This document shows, piece by piece, positions 15,313 through 24,674 of a stretch of 35,594 bases of DNA (its first letter is position 1; every line of letters starts with the position of its first letter). The notes beneath the pieces were generated by a model that saw only the letters and a list, made by a program, of their open reading frames with translations, searched no databases and had not been told where the DNA came from. The DNA comes from Luteibacter sp. (GTDB lineage: Bacteria > Pseudomonadota > Gammaproteobacteria > Xanthomonadales > Rhodanobacteraceae). Position numbers and translations under genes: made by a program. Location: NCBI RefSeq assembly GCF_009912395.1, contig NZ_WNDO01000039.1:1-35594 (forward strand). The letters are read 5' to 3'.

Positions 15313-15711
15313 ATGACCGAACACTCGACCAAGGCCGGCGTGCGCGCCGACGTGTGGCTCTGGGCCGCACGCTTCTTCAAGACCCGCAGCCTCGCCAAGC
15401 AGGCCATCGATGGCGGCAAGGTGGAGGTCAACGGCGCGACCTGCAAACCGGCCAAGACCGTCCAGTTGGGCGACACGCTGAAGATCACGCGGGCCGAGGA
15501 GCGACTGACCTGCACCGTCGAAGCACTGTCGGAAAAGCGTGGCCCCGCACCGGAGGCACGCAAGCTCTATGCGGAAACGGAAGAGAGCGTGGCCGAGCGC
15601 GAGCGCCAACGCGAAGACCGTCGCCTGACGGGCGGCGCGTTGTTGCGTCCGGATTCGCGACCCGACAAGCGTTCCCGCCGGCTCATCCAGGATCTGAAAA
15701 AGACGCTTTGA
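15313..15711 (+). CDS. hslR: Heat shock protein 15 (S4-domain ribosome-associated protein)
   Basis: A 132-residue RNA-binding protein of the Hsp15 family, which rescues stalled 50S subunits carrying nascent peptidyl-tRNA. The S4 domain spans about residues 10-70 (VRADVWLWAARFFKTRSLAK, then GGKVEVNGATCKPAKTVQLGD), followed by a Lys/Arg-rich tail (RPDSRPDKRSRRLIQDLKK) as in the E. coli protein. It lies 37 bp downstream of the AEC transporter on the same strand and may share its transcript. Confidence 0.92.
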   Translation: MTEHSTKAGVRADVWLWAARFFKTRSLAKQAIDGGKVEVNGATCKPAKTVQLGDTLKITRAEERLTCTVEALSEKRGPAPEARKLYAETEESVAERERQREDRRLTGGALLRPDSRPDKRSRRLIQDLKKTL

Positions 15712-15817
15712 CCTATCGGGTGCGTTGACAACCGTTTCGTGGTAAAGCTCCACGTATCGTTGGACGAACCAGGCACGATCGCCCGCTCATCCGGCGGGCC
15801 CAGGCAGGAGGAACAGG

Positions 15818-16165
15818 GTGGGTAAGGAACGGATCGACTATATCGAACTCAACGTCGCCGATACGGGGCGCAGCAAGAAGTTCTACGGCGAGGCCTTCGG
15901 CTGGAAATTCACGGACTACGGGCCGCACTACACCGAGTTCGACGACGGTCGCATGAAGGGAGGCTTCGCCGCTGGCGAACAGGTGGTGACCGGTGGCCCG
16001 CTGGTGATCCTCTACGCGAAGGATCTGGAGAAGGCGCTCGAGCAGGTGGAGAAGGCGGGTGGCGCCATCGCCAAGCCGATCTTCCCGTTTCCGGGTGGCC
16101 GCCGCTTCCATTTTCGCGACCCGGACGGCTACGAGCTGGCAGTCTGGACCGACAGCCAGGTCTGA
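15818..16165 (+). CDS. VOC-family (glyoxalase/bleomycin-resistance fold) protein
   Basis: A 115-residue single-domain protein of the vicinal oxygen chelate superfamily. YIELNVADTGRSKKFYGEAF and FHFRDPDGYELAVWTD are typical of the start and end of this fold. Substrate and activity cannot be inferred. The start is GTG 15818, with CAGGAGGAACAG giving a strong ribosome site. A TTGACA at 15725-15730 lies upstream but no matching -10 box was found. Confidence 0.85.
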   Translation: MGKERIDYIELNVADTGRSKKFYGEAFGWKFTDYGPHYTEFDDGRMKGGFAAGEQVVTGGPLVILYAKDLEKALEQVEKAGGAIAKPIFPFPGGRRFHFRDPDGYELAVWTDSQV

Positions 16166-16178
16166 CCCCCGCTTTTTT

Positions 16179-16246
16179 GTAGGAGCGCGCTTGCGCGCGA
16201 TGGGTGCTCGCGGCAACCCCGGATCGCGCGCAAGCGCGCTCCGACA
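16179..16246. repeat. REP-like inverted pair
   Basis: Two units in opposite orientation after the VOC gene; the second has one substitution (CCGACA for CCTACA). The rest of the 320-bp gap before mutS holds the terminator at 16261-16318, a 7-bp stem at 16362-16383, and nothing else I can support. Confidence 0.85.
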
Positions 16247-16260
16247 AGGGTAGCCACCGG

Positions 16261-16318
16261 AAAAAGCCGCCCCCCGAACATCCGCCCGGGCTGCTGACTC
16301 GGGCGGATGCGGGGGGCG
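16261..16318 (-). terminator. Rho-independent terminator of mutS
   Basis: Stem arms at 16269-16288 and 16300-16317 pair over about 17 bp (GCCCCCC with GGGGGGC, and CATCCGCCCG with CGGGCGGATG, separated by a small bulge). On the minus strand the hairpin is followed by CTTTTT (A-run at 16261-16265), so it fits termination of mutS transcripts about 170 bases after the stop codon. Confidence 0.7.
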
Positions 16319-16485
16319 TCATGAGGCCGAAGATGGAGAGTCGTAGGCCCCATGAAACGAACGCGCCACAGGGAGTTGGCGCGGTTGAACCCAACGAGAA
16401 ACGGTGGAGCGGCTTCACTATAGGAAGAAGCCGATTCACAGTGAATTCGATTGTTCAAATCGTTTCGATAGGCCTGGTCAATCTC

Positions 16486-19074
16486 TTATCGCAGCATCTT
16501 GCGTAGCTTGTAGAGCTGTTCCAGCGCATCGCGTGGACTCAGGTCGTCCGGGTCCATCGCCCGCAGGGCCTCTTCCACCGGCGACGGCAGCGACGGGGCG
16601 AACAGCCCCATCTGCGGCGTGTTCGCGACCGGTGGCGCGGCCACGGCGGCGGTGAGTTCGTGACCCTGTTCCAATGCCGAGAGATAGCGTCGCGCATCGG
16701 CGATCACCGTCTTCGGCAGACCGGCCAGCGCCGCCACCTGGAGACCGAAGCTGCGGTTCGCCGGGCCTTCCTTCACCGTGTGCATGAAGACCAACTGCTC
16801 GCCGTACTCCACGGCGTCCAGGTGCACGTTGGCGATGGTGCGGTACTCGCCGGCCAGTTCGGTCAGTTCGAAATAGTGCGTTGCGAACAGCGTGAACGCG
16901 CAGCTCGTGGCCGCGAGATGCACGGCGGCGGCACGCGCCAGCGACAGGCCATCGTACGTGCTGGTGCCACGGCCCACCTCGTCCATCAGCACGAGGCTGC
17001 AATCGGTGGCGTTGTGCAGGATGTTCGCCGTTTCGCTCATCTCGACCATGAAGGTCGACTGGCCACGCGAGAGATCGTCGCCCGCGCCGATGCGGGTGAA
17101 GATGCGGTCGATGGGGCCGATCGTGGCGGCGGAAGCAGGCACGTAGCTGCCGACATGCGCCAGCAGCACGATGAGCGCGTTCTGGCGCATGTAGGTCGAC
17201 TTACCGCCCATGTTGGGGCCGGTGATCACCAGCATGCGGCGGCCGCGGTCGAGCGCCAGGTCGTTCGGTTCGAACGGTTCGTCGCGCACCTTCTCCACCA
17301 CCGGATGGCGTCCGCGTTCGATGCGGATGCCCGGTGTGTCGATGAGTTCCGGGGCAGCCCAGTCCAGCGTTTCGGCGCGTTCGGCCAGGTTGGCGAGCAC
17401 GTCGAGCTCCGCGATGGCGGAGGCGGCGATTTTCAGCTCGGGCAGGCGCTCGATCAGCTTGTCGAGCAGCAACTCGTACAGGGCGCGCTCGCGCATGAGC
17501 GAGCGCTCCTTGGCGGAGAGCACCTTGTCCTCGAACTGCTTGAGTTCCTCGGTGATGTAGCGCTCGGCGTTCTTCGTCGTCTGCCGGCGCGTGTAGTGTT
17601 GCGGCGCCTTCTCGGCCTGGGCCTTGGTGATTTCGATGTAGTAGCCGTGCACGCGGTTGTAGCCCACCTTGAGGGTGGGAATGCCGCTGGCGGCCTTTTC
17701 ACGTTCTTCCATGTCGACCAGGAACTGGTCGGCATTGGTGGAGAGGCGACGCAGTTCATCGAGGTCTTCGTCGTAGCCTTCCGCCAGCACGCCGCCGTCG
17801 CGCAGCAGCACGGGCGGTGCGGACACGATGGCGCGGGCGAGCAGGGCGGCGGTGTCGGCGTGGTCGCCAATGCGCTCGACCAAGCTATGCACCAGCGGGC
17901 TGTCGAGGCCGGCGATTTCCTCGCGCAGCTCGGGCGCGGCGGCCAGGCCGTCACGCAGCGTGGAGAGGTCGCGCGGGCGCGCCGAGCGCAGGGCTACACG
18001 CGCGAGGATGCGTTCGAGGTCGCCGACGCCGCGCAGTCGTTCGCGCAAGCTGCCGTGGCGACGCTGGTCGATGAGGCTGCCGATGGCCTGGTGGCGGCTG
18101 CGCAGCACGAGGCGGTCGCGCAGCGGACGATTGAGCCAGCGACGCAACAGGCGCGCGCCCATGGGCGTCACCGTCTCGTCGAGCACGCCCAGCAGGGTGT
18201 TGTCGACGTTGCCGCTCTGGTGCGTGTCGATTTCGAGATTGCGCCGCGTGGCGGCGTCCATCGCGATGGTCTCCGACGCGTTCTCCACGGCCATGCCGGT
18301 GAGGTGCGGCAGCGCGCTCTTCTGGGTTTCTTCCACGTAGCCGAGCAGGCAGCCGGCCGCGGCGACCGCCAGCGGCAGGCTTTCCACGCCGAAGCCGAGC
18401 AGGTCGCGCGTGCGGAAGAAGCGGCACAGTTCGCGCGTGGCGGCATCGCCGTCGAAGTGCCACGGCTGGCGCTTGCGCAGGCCGGGCAGGGCGCTGACCA
18501 GCTTCGGCCAGGCCACGTCCTCGCTCACCAGTGTCTCGGCTGGTTGCAGGCGGGCCAGTTCCGCGGCGAGGCCTTCGGGCGAGTTCACCTCGGTGAGCAG
18601 GAAGCGACCGGTGGACAGGTCCACCCAGGCCAAGCCGTAGCCCTTCGGACCGGCGGCGATGGAAAGCAGCAGGTTGTCGCGACGCTCTTCCATCAGCGCG
18701 GCGTCAGTCACCGTGCCCGGGGTGACGATGCGCACCACTTCGCGCTTCACCGGCCCCTTCGAGGTGGCCGGATCGCCGATCTGCTCGCACAGCGCGACCG
18801 ACTCGCCAAGCTTCACCAGGCGAGCGAGGTAACCCTCCACCGCGTGATAAGGCACGCCCGCCATGGGGATCGGCGCGCCGGCCGATTGGCCGCGCTGGGT
18901 GAGGGTGATGTCGAGCAGTCGCGCCGCCTTGCGGGCGTCGTCGTAGAACAGCTCGTAGAAGTCGCCCATCCGGAAGAACAACAGGATGTCCGGATGTTCC
19001 GCCTTCGCCGCCAGGTACTGGCGCATGAACGGGGTATGCCCCGCGGCGGCGGAGATGTCTTCTGCTAAAGCCAT
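16486..19074 (-). CDS. mutS: DNA mismatch repair ATPase MutS
   Basis: An 862-residue mismatch-recognition protein. Near the N-terminus [20 protein letters not shown] and [10 protein letters not shown] carry the Phe-x-Glu mismatch contact (in the DFYELF region). The C-terminal ABC-type ATPase shows GPNMGGKS as Walker A near residue 620, [16 protein letters not shown] as Walker B/signature and [11 protein letters not shown]. The C-terminal tail [19 protein letters not shown] is also typical. I chose ATG 19074, since the family starts a few residues before this block; the upstream in-frame extension runs through a REP pair. Full length; no sign of inactivation. Confidence 0.96.
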   Translation of the reverse strand: MALAEDISAAAGHTPFMRQYLAAKAEHPDILLFFRMGDFYELFYDDARKAARLLDITLTQRGQSAGAPIPMAGVPYHAVEGYLARLVKLGESVALCEQIGDPATSKGPVKREVVRIVTPGTVTDAALMEERRDNLLLSIAAGPKGYGLAWVDLSTGRFLLTEVNSPEGLAAELARLQPAETLVSEDVAWPKLVSALPGLRKRQPWHFDGDAATRELCRFFRTRDLLGFGVESLPLAVAAAGCLLGYVEETQKSALPHLTGMAVENASETIAMDAATRRNLEIDTHQSGNVDNTLLGVLDETVTPMGARLLRRWLNRPLRDRLVLRSRHQAIGSLIDQRRHGSLRERLRGVGDLERILARVALRSARPRDLSTLRDGLAAAPELREEIAGLDSPLVHSLVERIGDHADTAALLARAIVSAPPVLLRDGGVLAEGYDEDLDELRRLSTNADQFLVDMEEREKAASGIPTLKVGYNRVHGYYIEITKAQAEKAPQHYTRRQTTKNAERYITEELKQFEDKVLSAKERSLMRERALYELLLDKLIERLPELKIAASAIAELDVLANLAERAETLDWAAPELIDTPGIRIERGRHPVVEKVRDEPFEPNDLALDRGRRMLVITGPNMGGKSTYMRQNALIVLLAHVGSYVPASAATIGPIDRIFTRIGAGDDLSRGQSTFMVEMSETANILHNATDCSLVLMDEVGRGTSTYDGLSLARAAAVHLAATSCAFTLFATHYFELTELAGEYRTIANVHLDAVEYGEQLVFMHTVKEGPANRSFGLQVAALAGLPKTVIADARRYLSALEQGHELTAAVAAPPVANTPQMGLFAPSLPSPVEEALRAMDPDDLSPRDALEQLYKLRKMLR

Positions 19075-19150
19075 GATTTTCCAGAAAGTGCAGCTTGGGG
19101 CGCGCCACCCGTGGCGCGCGGGCCGCCCATGATACCGCCCCCCTTCCCCT

Positions 19151-19226
19151 GTAGGAGCGCGCTTGCGCGCGATCCGTCGGCAGCCGGCACACGACGTCAC
19201 CGGATCGCGCGCAAGCACGCCCCACA
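19151..19226. repeat. REP-like inverted pair (second unit diverged)
   Basis: A consensus unit followed by a reverse unit with substitutions (GCAAGCACGCCCCACA), located between the divergent mutS and epimerase genes, that is, in a shared upstream region rather than at a 3' end. Confidence 0.8.
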
Positions 19227-19314
19227 TTGGTACAGCCCGACGCACCAAACTTAAGCCTGCCAACCCGTCCACCCGAGGCCTAAAGTCCCTCCATCGCCCC
19301 CCTAGAGCCTCTCC

Positions 19315-20064
19315 ATGCCCACCACCATCCTCGTCGCCGGCGCCACGGGTGCCATCGGTCGTCGTCTACTACCGCGCCTGGTCGCGGCAGGTCACCGCGT
19401 CATCGGCGTCACCCGAGACGCCGCCAAGGCCGACGGCCTCCTCGCCCTCGGCGCGTTGCCCCTCGTGGCCGACGTCTTCGACGCCGACCGTTTGCGTCAA
19501 TCGGTCATGGCGGCCAAGCCCGACATCGTGATTCACCAGCTTACGGACCTGCCTCGTAACCTCGACCCCTCTCGCATGGAAGAAGGCGTGCGTCGTAACG
19601 CGCGCATCCGAGGCGAGGGCACGGCGAACCTGGTGAAGGCGGCGGAAGCCGCTGGCGTGCGACGCATCGTGGCGCAGAGCATCGCCTGGGCCTATGCGCC
19701 TGGCCCGTCACGTTTCGCCGAAGACGATGCACTGGATCTCGCAGCCTCCGGCCTGCGCGCGATCAGCGTGGGCGGCGTAGCGGCTCTGGAGGGTGCCGTG
19801 CTCGGTGCGCAGGGCATCGAAGGCGTCGTGCTGCGTTACGGCCAGCTGTGGGGTGACGGCACCGGAACGGATACGCCTGATGGGAAGGACATGGCCCTGC
19901 ACGTGGACGGTGCCGTCAGCGCGGCGCTGGCCGCTCTCGAGCATGTACCCGCTGGCATCTACAACATCGCCGACGACGATAGCCGTCTGAATCTCGACAA
20001 GGCCCGTCGCGTGCTGCACTGGGCTCCCGGTACGCGCGCCGATCACGTCACCTCGAAGGCGTGA
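19315..20064 (+). CDS. NAD(P)-dependent epimerase/dehydratase-type oxidoreductase
   Basis: A 249-residue extended-SDR protein. The Rossmann motif GATGAIG lies at 9-15 ([20 protein letters not shown]), with DVFDADRL and VIHQLTDLP following as in atypical SDRs. The usual YxxxK catalytic pair is not evident (SIAWAYAPG occupies that place), so it may be a redox-sensing or reductase-like atypical SDR. It is transcribed divergently from mutS and is followed after 4 bp by a cupin gene, indicating an operon. The substrate is unknown. Confidence 0.8.
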   Translation: MPTTILVAGATGAIGRRLLPRLVAAGHRVIGVTRDAAKADGLLALGALPLVADVFDADRLRQSVMAAKPDIVIHQLTDLPRNLDPSRMEEGVRRNARIRGEGTANLVKAAEAAGVRRIVAQSIAWAYAPGPSRFAEDDALDLAASGLRAISVGGVAALEGAVLGAQGIEGVVLRYGQLWGDGTGTDTPDGKDMALHVDGAVSAALAALEHVPAGIYNIADDDSRLNLDKARRVLHWAPGTRADHVTSKA

Positions 20065-20068
20065 ATCC

Positions 20069-20602
20069 ATGGCCACGGTATCGATGGATATCCTGAGCCG
20101 ACCGCGTCGCCTTGCCCTGGCGATGCTGGGCGTGGTGGGTGGTCTGGGGATCGCTGCGTCGGTGGCGATTGGCCGGAGCGATACGATGCCCTCCTGGGTA
20201 GACGCCATCTGCGGGGGCGTCACGCGCATGTTCGCCACCCCATTCGCAGGGGAGGGCGCGCGTCCCGAGACGATTATCAAGCCGCTGTGCTGCCAACCGC
20301 TGCCGCATGTACCGGGCAAGGCGGTGACCACGGCCCTGGTCTATTTCCCGCCAGGCGCGTACACGCCGGCGCATCGCCATCCGGGCTCGGTGAGTGCCGT
20401 GGTGCTCAAGGGGCATATCCGCTCCCAGCTGCAAGGCACGCCGGCGGAAACCTATGGCGCCACGCAGACCTGGTTCGAGCCTCCAGGCACGCTTCATCTA
20501 TTTGCGGAAAATCCCAGCGCTACCGAGGACGCCGAGCTGCTCGCTACCTTCGTGGCCGACGAGAACTGCGGACCGCTCACTATTCCCGAGCCTCGATCCT
20601 GA
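20069..20602 (+). CDS. Membrane-anchored cupin-domain protein
   Basis: A 177-residue protein with an N-terminal hydrophobic segment (14-35, LALAMLGVVGGLGIAASVAI), probably an anchor or uncleaved signal, and a single cupin domain from about residue 85. The first cupin motif shows AHRHPGSVSAVVLKG with His102 and His104 as metal ligands, and the second WFEPPGTLHLFAENPS with His143. The enzyme or sensor function is unknown. It starts 4 bp after the epimerase stop, so the two are co-translated. A strong hairpin follows its stop. Confidence 0.8.
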   Translation: MATVSMDILSRPRRLALAMLGVVGGLGIAASVAIGRSDTMPSWVDAICGGVTRMFATPFAGEGARPETIIKPLCCQPLPHVPGKAVTTALVYFPPGAYTPAHRHPGSVSAVVLKGHIRSQLQGTPAETYGATQTWFEPPGTLHLFAENPSATEDAELLATFVADENCGPLTIPEPRS

Positions 20603-20608
20603 AGGGTG

Positions 20609-20630
20609 GGGCACGGCGACGGCCGTGCCC
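20609..20630. terminator. Bidirectional hairpin between convergent genes
   Basis: GGGCACGGC (20609-20617) and GCCGTGCCC (20622-20630) form a perfect 9-bp stem in the 36-bp gap between the cupin gene and the convergent small exported-protein gene. No clear T-run follows on either strand, so it is termination-like rather than a classic terminator. Confidence 0.5.
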
Positions 20631-20638
20631 GCACCGAT

Positions 20639-21073
20639 TTACTCGGCCTTGATGACGGCCGTATCGCCCGATCCGCTGACGAATACGTGGCTACCCTGTT
20701 CCAGTCCGTTTACCTGCGGACCCGGCTGGACCAGCGAAAGGGTGCGGCCATCGGTGAGTTTCACGGTGACCATGTAATGAGCGGAGGGGCCTTGGCCCGC
20801 GACCTTTCCGCCGAGGCTGTCACCGACCTCGGGCGCACTGCGAACCGCCAGGTTCGTTGCCGTGTTGTTGGCAGCACCCAGCGAGAGCGCTCCTGCCAGC
20901 GCGCCAAGGCCGCGCCCGATCTTGCGCCCCGTCTGGTGCTGCTCGCTTTCGTCGTCGCCACGATTGTCGATGGGCTTGATCTGCATGACCACGCCATGAC
21001 GCAGGTCGTCGGCCATGGCAAGCGTGGGAGCAAGCGTGAGTGCCGCAAGCGCGGCGAGAAGGATCCTTTTCAT
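20639..21073 (-). CDS. Exported glycine-zipper protein, SlyB-like
   Basis: A 144-residue protein with a clear signal peptide (MKRILLAALAALTLAPTLAMA, cleavage near residue 21) and no lipobox Cys. A glycine-zipper stretch (GRKIGRGLGALAGALSLG, about 49-66) is followed by a small beta-rich domain (YMVTVKLTDGRTLSLVQPG, then VNGLEQGSHVFV). This order matches SlyB-type outer-membrane proteins, which are usually lipidated; here it would be soluble or membrane-inserted instead. It lies 52 bp downstream of another small exported protein on the same strand. Confidence 0.7.
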   Translation of the reverse strand: MKRILLAALAALTLAPTLAMADDLRHGVVMQIKPIDNRGDDESEQHQTGRKIGRGLGALAGALSLGAANNTATNLAVRSAPEVGDSLGGKVAGQGPSAHYMVTVKLTDGRTLSLVQPGPQVNGLEQGSHVFVSGSGDTAVIKAE

Positions 21074-21125
21074 GCGTCACCTGAAGTGTGAGGGGATGCG
21101 CCCGCGCGCCGGGCGCTGGCGTAAA

Positions 21126-21566
21126 TCATTTGTTCTTGGGCTTGCCCCAGCCGCCCATATACGGACGGCATTTCTCGCCGTTGAACTTGTAGTCGTCGAT
21201 GATTCCGTCCTTGTTGGCGAAGAACACGACGACACAATAGGTCACGGCGGGCACCCAATAATCGTAGTAGGAGGTCGTCTGCAGTACGCCTCCCGGACCA
21301 GGCCCGGGGCCAAGCGAGGAGGTCGATCCCGTGGCGTGATAAGCCTCCGCGCCAAACGTGTATTCGTAGGCTGTTTTGCCGTCCTGCAGCTCGGTCTGGG
21401 TGAACCCTCGATCGACCGGCCACTGCATGAGCAGTTCGGATGCGTCATGCCCGATCCAGGCATCTGCCACCTTGGAGGCACCCTGGGTATCCGCCCATCC
21501 GGCCGACGCCCCGAAAGGCAGAATGGCGACGAGCCATCCAGCCAGTACAACGTGAGATACACGCAT
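21126..21566 (-). CDS. Small exported protein of unknown function
   Basis: A 146-residue protein with signal peptide MRVSHVVLAGWLVAILPFGASA. I chose ATG 21566 because AGGGGAG lies 8 bases upstream and the signal peptide starts there. The mature part has SKVADAWIGHDASELLMQWP and GKTAYEYTFGAEAY, a pattern seen in small secreted proteins that share W-x-G...L...WG and dG...Y motifs, then a Gly/Pro/Ser-rich loop and two Cys (YCVVVFFANKDG, EKCRPYMGG). I cannot name the family. It probably forms a two-gene operon with the SlyB-like gene. Confidence 0.65.
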   Translation of the reverse strand: MRVSHVVLAGWLVAILPFGASAGWADTQGASKVADAWIGHDASELLMQWPVDRGFTQTELQDGKTAYEYTFGAEAYHATGSTSSLGPGPGPGGVLQTTSYYDYWVPAVTYCVVVFFANKDGIIDDYKFNGEKCRPYMGGWGKPKNK

Positions 21567-22018
21567 TAAAAAAACTCCCCTGAATATCCCAATGGCCGCG
21601 AGCTCTCCCGCGACGATTCCCTTGCATGTCCAACGACGAGCCTGTCGGCGGCGGCTACTATAAATCAGATCGTCCCGTGATGTTCCAGGTCGCAATAGCG
21701 GTCCGGCCGTCCGAATGGCGGGCAGGGTCGCAGCACGTTCAGCAGACGATTTCGAGCGCTTCTACACGTTTTCCTTATCCATCCTCTGCTAGTCTCGAAA
21801 GGTTGGGATCCCGGCAGGAGTTTCACGTGTTCAGGAAGATGGCATTCCGGACCATTCCAGCGACCACCGATGTGAAGGCTTTCCCTATTCATGATTTCGT
21901 GAAGAAGGAGGGTGCCGCCTTTGCGGCCGCGGCAGGCGCCATCCAGGCCCGGCCGTAACGTGCTGCGCGCTGCGATTTCACGAATCCGATGAAAACGATC
22001 GACAAGGTAGACGACGTT
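21567..22018. other. Intergenic region upstream of the effector island
   Basis: About 450 bp between divergently transcribed genes. It must contain promoters for the small exported-protein operon (minus) and the immunity/effector pair (plus), but I found no convincing -35/-10 pair. One short frame with a strong ribosome site (21827-21958) is listed separately. Nothing else is supported. Confidence 0.4.
21827..21958 (+). CDS. Possible 43-residue small protein
   Basis: A short frame starting at GTG 21827 with an ideal AGGAG site 6 bases upstream; it reads MFRKMAFRTIPATTDVKAFP and ends EGAAFAAAAGAIQARP. Its third-codon GC is moderately high, in line with coding DNA here. It ends 60 bp before the start of the DUF1311 immunity gene on the same strand. 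I do not recognise it; it could be a genuine small gene, a leader frame, or chance. Confidence 0.3.
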   Translation: MFRKMAFRTIPATTDVKAFPIHDFVKKEGAAFAAAAGAIQARP

Positions 22019-22831
22019 ATGCGACACACGTTCAGCGCCCCCCTTCTCGTGGTTGCCCTGTTGTTGGCCGCTGCCGCTCCCAAGGCCATAGGACAGGACG
22101 AGAAGGCAGACTGGGGTAACTATCGGCCATCCTACAAGGCGTGCGCCGACAAGGCCGATACGACGGTGGCCATCAACAGCTGCATCGGCGACGAATACAA
22201 ATACCAGGACAAGCGCCTCAACGACACCTACAAGGCGTTGAGCACGAGTCTGGACGACACTCGGCGCATCGCACTGCGCGACGAAGAGCGCGACTGGATC
22301 GCCCGGCGCGACAAGGCGTGCAAACCGAATTCGGATGGCGGCACGGCCGCACTGATCGACTCCGGCTCGTGCACCCTCAAATGGACCGCCGAGCGGGTCA
22401 AGGAACTGGCATCGCGTACCGGGAACAAGGCCGTTTCGGCGGCGAATGCCTCCGCCATCGCCGGCGACTGGGGCTACCGGACCGACTGCGGTTTCGGGCA
22501 CTACGTGAACGTGACCGTGAGCAAGGCCGAGCCCGAGGCCGAGGGCACCTGGGCCGACGGTACCCGTAACGGAGGCGACCAGGGCAAGTTCAAGGGACAG
22601 TGGCGGGACGGCAAGCTTTACGTGCGGTTCTGTTCCGACGATCCGCAGAACGGCGATTTCCCCGCATGCCCCGCCTATGACGACGGCGCGGCCTATGTGT
22701 CGCCACAGGGCAAGCAGCTCGTGTGGTTCCAGAAGTCAGGAAAAGCGTACGACAGGTATGTCGCTCTCGATCGCGTTCCCAAGGGTGGCAAGGCCCCTCT
22801 CGACACCCATTGCAAGGATGACGATCGCTAA
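22019..22831 (+). CDS. Exported DUF1311/LprI-like lysozyme inhibitor, candidate immunity protein
   Basis: A 270-residue periplasmic protein. Signal peptide MRHTFSAPLLVVALLLAAAA is followed by a DUF1311 (LprI-like) domain with four Cys (42, 55, 101, 118) and the family core DKRLNDTYKALS, LRDEERDWIARRDKAC, DSGSCTLKWTAERVKELA. LprI of Mycobacterium inhibits lysozyme, so the domain fits protection from a wall hydrolase. A second C-terminal domain (about 145-262) begins SAIAGDWGYRTDCGFGHYVN and has no family I recognise. I chose ATG 22019 over the ATG 30 bases upstream because the signal peptide begins there. It precedes the lysozyme-like X-T4SS effector by 31 bp, the same immunity-first order as in the rest of the island. 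Confidence 0.75.
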   Translation: MRHTFSAPLLVVALLLAAAAPKAIGQDEKADWGNYRPSYKACADKADTTVAINSCIGDEYKYQDKRLNDTYKALSTSLDDTRRIALRDEERDWIARRDKACKPNSDGGTAALIDSGSCTLKWTAERVKELASRTGNKAVSAANASAIAGDWGYRTDCGFGHYVNVTVSKAEPEAEGTWADGTRNGGDQGKFKGQWRDGKLYVRFCSDDPQNGDFPACPAYDDGAAYVSPQGKQLVWFQKSGKAYDRYVALDRVPKGGKAPLDTHCKDDDR

Positions 22832-22862
22832 CCATCGCAGTGAATGAATCAGGAGTTTGAAC

Positions 22863-24665
22863 ATGCCAGGATTGACTGATAACGAACTGCGCGCCTTATC
22901 GTACTTCGCGATAGGCGTGAGCTCGGAAGGCGGCGATGTCGCCTACAAACTGAGTTTCGCAGGCAACATCCGCAACGACGCGCATGGCCATCCGGTCATG
23001 CATCCCGCGGGCAATAGCGGCTATTCCATCGGCACCTTGCAGACCGACCTCGGTCAGCGGCCGGCGGTGGCGACGCAGCTGACGGACGCCTACCAGAACT
23101 GGGCGCGCACCACGCACCCGGACTGGGTGCTGACGGATGCGCAGCGTACGCAGACCATCTCGGACCTGCGCCGTACGGGCCACCAGATCACCGCCCAGCA
23201 CGGTCGTCCGCTCGATGCCACGGTGAAGTCGCACCTGGACAGCTTCATGGCCAGCGAGGCGGGCGTGAACTTCGTGCACCAGCGCGACGTGGCGCAGGTG
23301 GACAAGTTGATGACCAACGTCATCGGGCCCTTGCAGAAGACGGAACTCTACAAGCACGCCTCCGAGCAGGACCAGGCTCGGCTCGCCACCATCACCGCGA
23401 AGCTCTACAACCAGAGCGAGAAGTACGGCGGCGATGTGATGGGGAAGATCCAGCGTGGCGAACTGCATAGCGTGACGGACGTCAGCAACGCCCTGAACCA
23501 CTACCCGGACTACGTCACCGCCGGTCGTGACCATGCCCTCGCGGGTGCGGCTCTTTATAATGACCTCCGCACAGCGGGCACCAACAACCCGATGCATGGC
23601 GCATGGCAGAACGTGGTGGCGAACCCCACGGTGAATCCGAACCGTCTCGGTGCCGATCCGACACATCCCCAGCTTCCGCACGAATACGCCGTGGTGAAGG
23701 ATGCGTTCGTCGATCCGCATCATTCGCGCCAGATGGTCCAGGCTCTGGACCAGGGCGGCTCGTATGCGAACACGGAGAATAAGCGCGGCTACATCGCCGA
23801 GGGTCGCGACATGGTCGTCTGGGACCGGGCCGGTCATGGCCATGCCCTGGTCAACGGCCATTGGAGCGACGTCAACAGCCGCGACATCTCCCTGCACAAG
23901 AACGCCGACAAGACGCTCGACGTCAACGTGCATCGCAACGGCGGCGATGAGAAGCTGCTGCACGTCACCCATCCGGGCAACGTCCGTACGCCGTCTGCGC
24001 ATCCCGGCCACTCGGCGCCGCCCAGCGCGTCGGGCGACCATATCCAGCGGGCCGGCACGCTTCGCGAGAACGATCACGCCCCGCATGTGAAGGATCTCCA
24101 GCAGCAGCTGGCCGCCCTCGGTTACAAGGGGGCGGATGGAAAGCTCGTGCATCCGGATGGCGATTTCGGCAAGAACACCCGGGTGGCGCTCGAGGCGTTC
24201 CAGAAGGAGCATGGGCTCACCTCCGACGGCATCGCGGGTGCGAAGACGATGGACGCGCTTCGCACAGCGAACAAGCAGGTATCGCCGGGCCTGGCGGATC
24301 GCGCCCATCCAGGCCATGCGATGTACGAGCAGGCCCTGAAGGGCGTGAGCGACCTCGATGCCAAGTTGGGCCGCAAGCCGGACCAGGCCACCAGTAACCT
24401 GGCGGGTGCCGTCGCCACGGCGGCGCACAAGCAGGGCCTGACGCGCGTGGACCACGTCGTCTTCGACGAGAAGCACCAGCACGCCTACGCGGTGCAGGGC
24501 GACCTCAATTCGCCGCTGAAGAAGATGGCGGAAGTGGATGTGGCCCAAGCGGTCGGCAAGCCCTTGGAGCAAAGCGGCAAGGAATGGCAAGGCCAGCTGA
24601 ATCCGGCTCAGGAACAGCCGGCACAGCAGCAACAGCAACAACCGGCGCACCCCGCCCAACGCTGA
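22863..24665 (+). CDS. X-T4SS effector: lysozyme-like domain, PG-binding domain, XVIPCD
   Basis: A 600-residue predicted antibacterial effector. Residues about 5-220 look like a lysozyme/transglycosylase-fold hydrolase: YFAIGVSSEGGDVAYKL offers a catalytic Glu (22), and GNSGYSIGTLQTDLGQR resembles the SIG-x-x-Q active-site strand; this fold call is inference. An unassigned region (225-370) follows, then a PG_binding_1 domain (407-467: HVKDLQQQLAALGYKG to DGIAGAKTMDALR). The C-terminus is a typical XVIPCD (about 483-565: HAMYEQALKGVSDLDAK, GLTRVDHVVFDE, YAVQGDLNSPLKKMAEV) plus a Gln-rich tail. No signal peptide, as expected for a VirD4-recruited substrate. ATG 22863 has AGGAG 7 bases upstream. 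Its immunity partner is probably the DUF1311 gene upstream. Confidence 0.85.
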   Translation: MPGLTDNELRALSYFAIGVSSEGGDVAYKLSFAGNIRNDAHGHPVMHPAGNSGYSIGTLQTDLGQRPAVATQLTDAYQNWARTTHPDWVLTDAQRTQTISDLRRTGHQITAQHGRPLDATVKSHLDSFMASEAGVNFVHQRDVAQVDKLMTNVIGPLQKTELYKHASEQDQARLATITAKLYNQSEKYGGDVMGKIQRGELHSVTDVSNALNHYPDYVTAGRDHALAGAALYNDLRTAGTNNPMHGAWQNVVANPTVNPNRLGADPTHPQLPHEYAVVKDAFVDPHHSRQMVQALDQGGSYANTENKRGYIAEGRDMVVWDRAGHGHALVNGHWSDVNSRDISLHKNADKTLDVNVHRNGGDEKLLHVTHPGNVRTPSAHPGHSAPPSASGDHIQRAGTLRENDHAPHVKDLQQQLAALGYKGADGKLVHPDGDFGKNTRVALEAFQKEHGLTSDGIAGAKTMDALRTANKQVSPGLADRAHPGHAMYEQALKGVSDLDAKLGRKPDQATSNLAGAVATAAHKQGLTRVDHVVFDEKHQHAYAVQGDLNSPLKKMAEVDVAQAVGKPLEQSGKEWQGQLNPAQEQPAQQQQQQPAHPAQR

Positions 24666-24674
24666 TGCCACGCA

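Noticed and set aside
15725-15730. TTGACA as a -35 promoter box for the VOC gene
   Set aside because: No acceptable -10 element at 16-18 bp spacing; listed only as a note.
16660-19068. 802-codon open frame on the plus strand
   Set aside because: It is antisense to mutS, whose motifs are unmistakable; long antisense frames are common in high-GC DNA.
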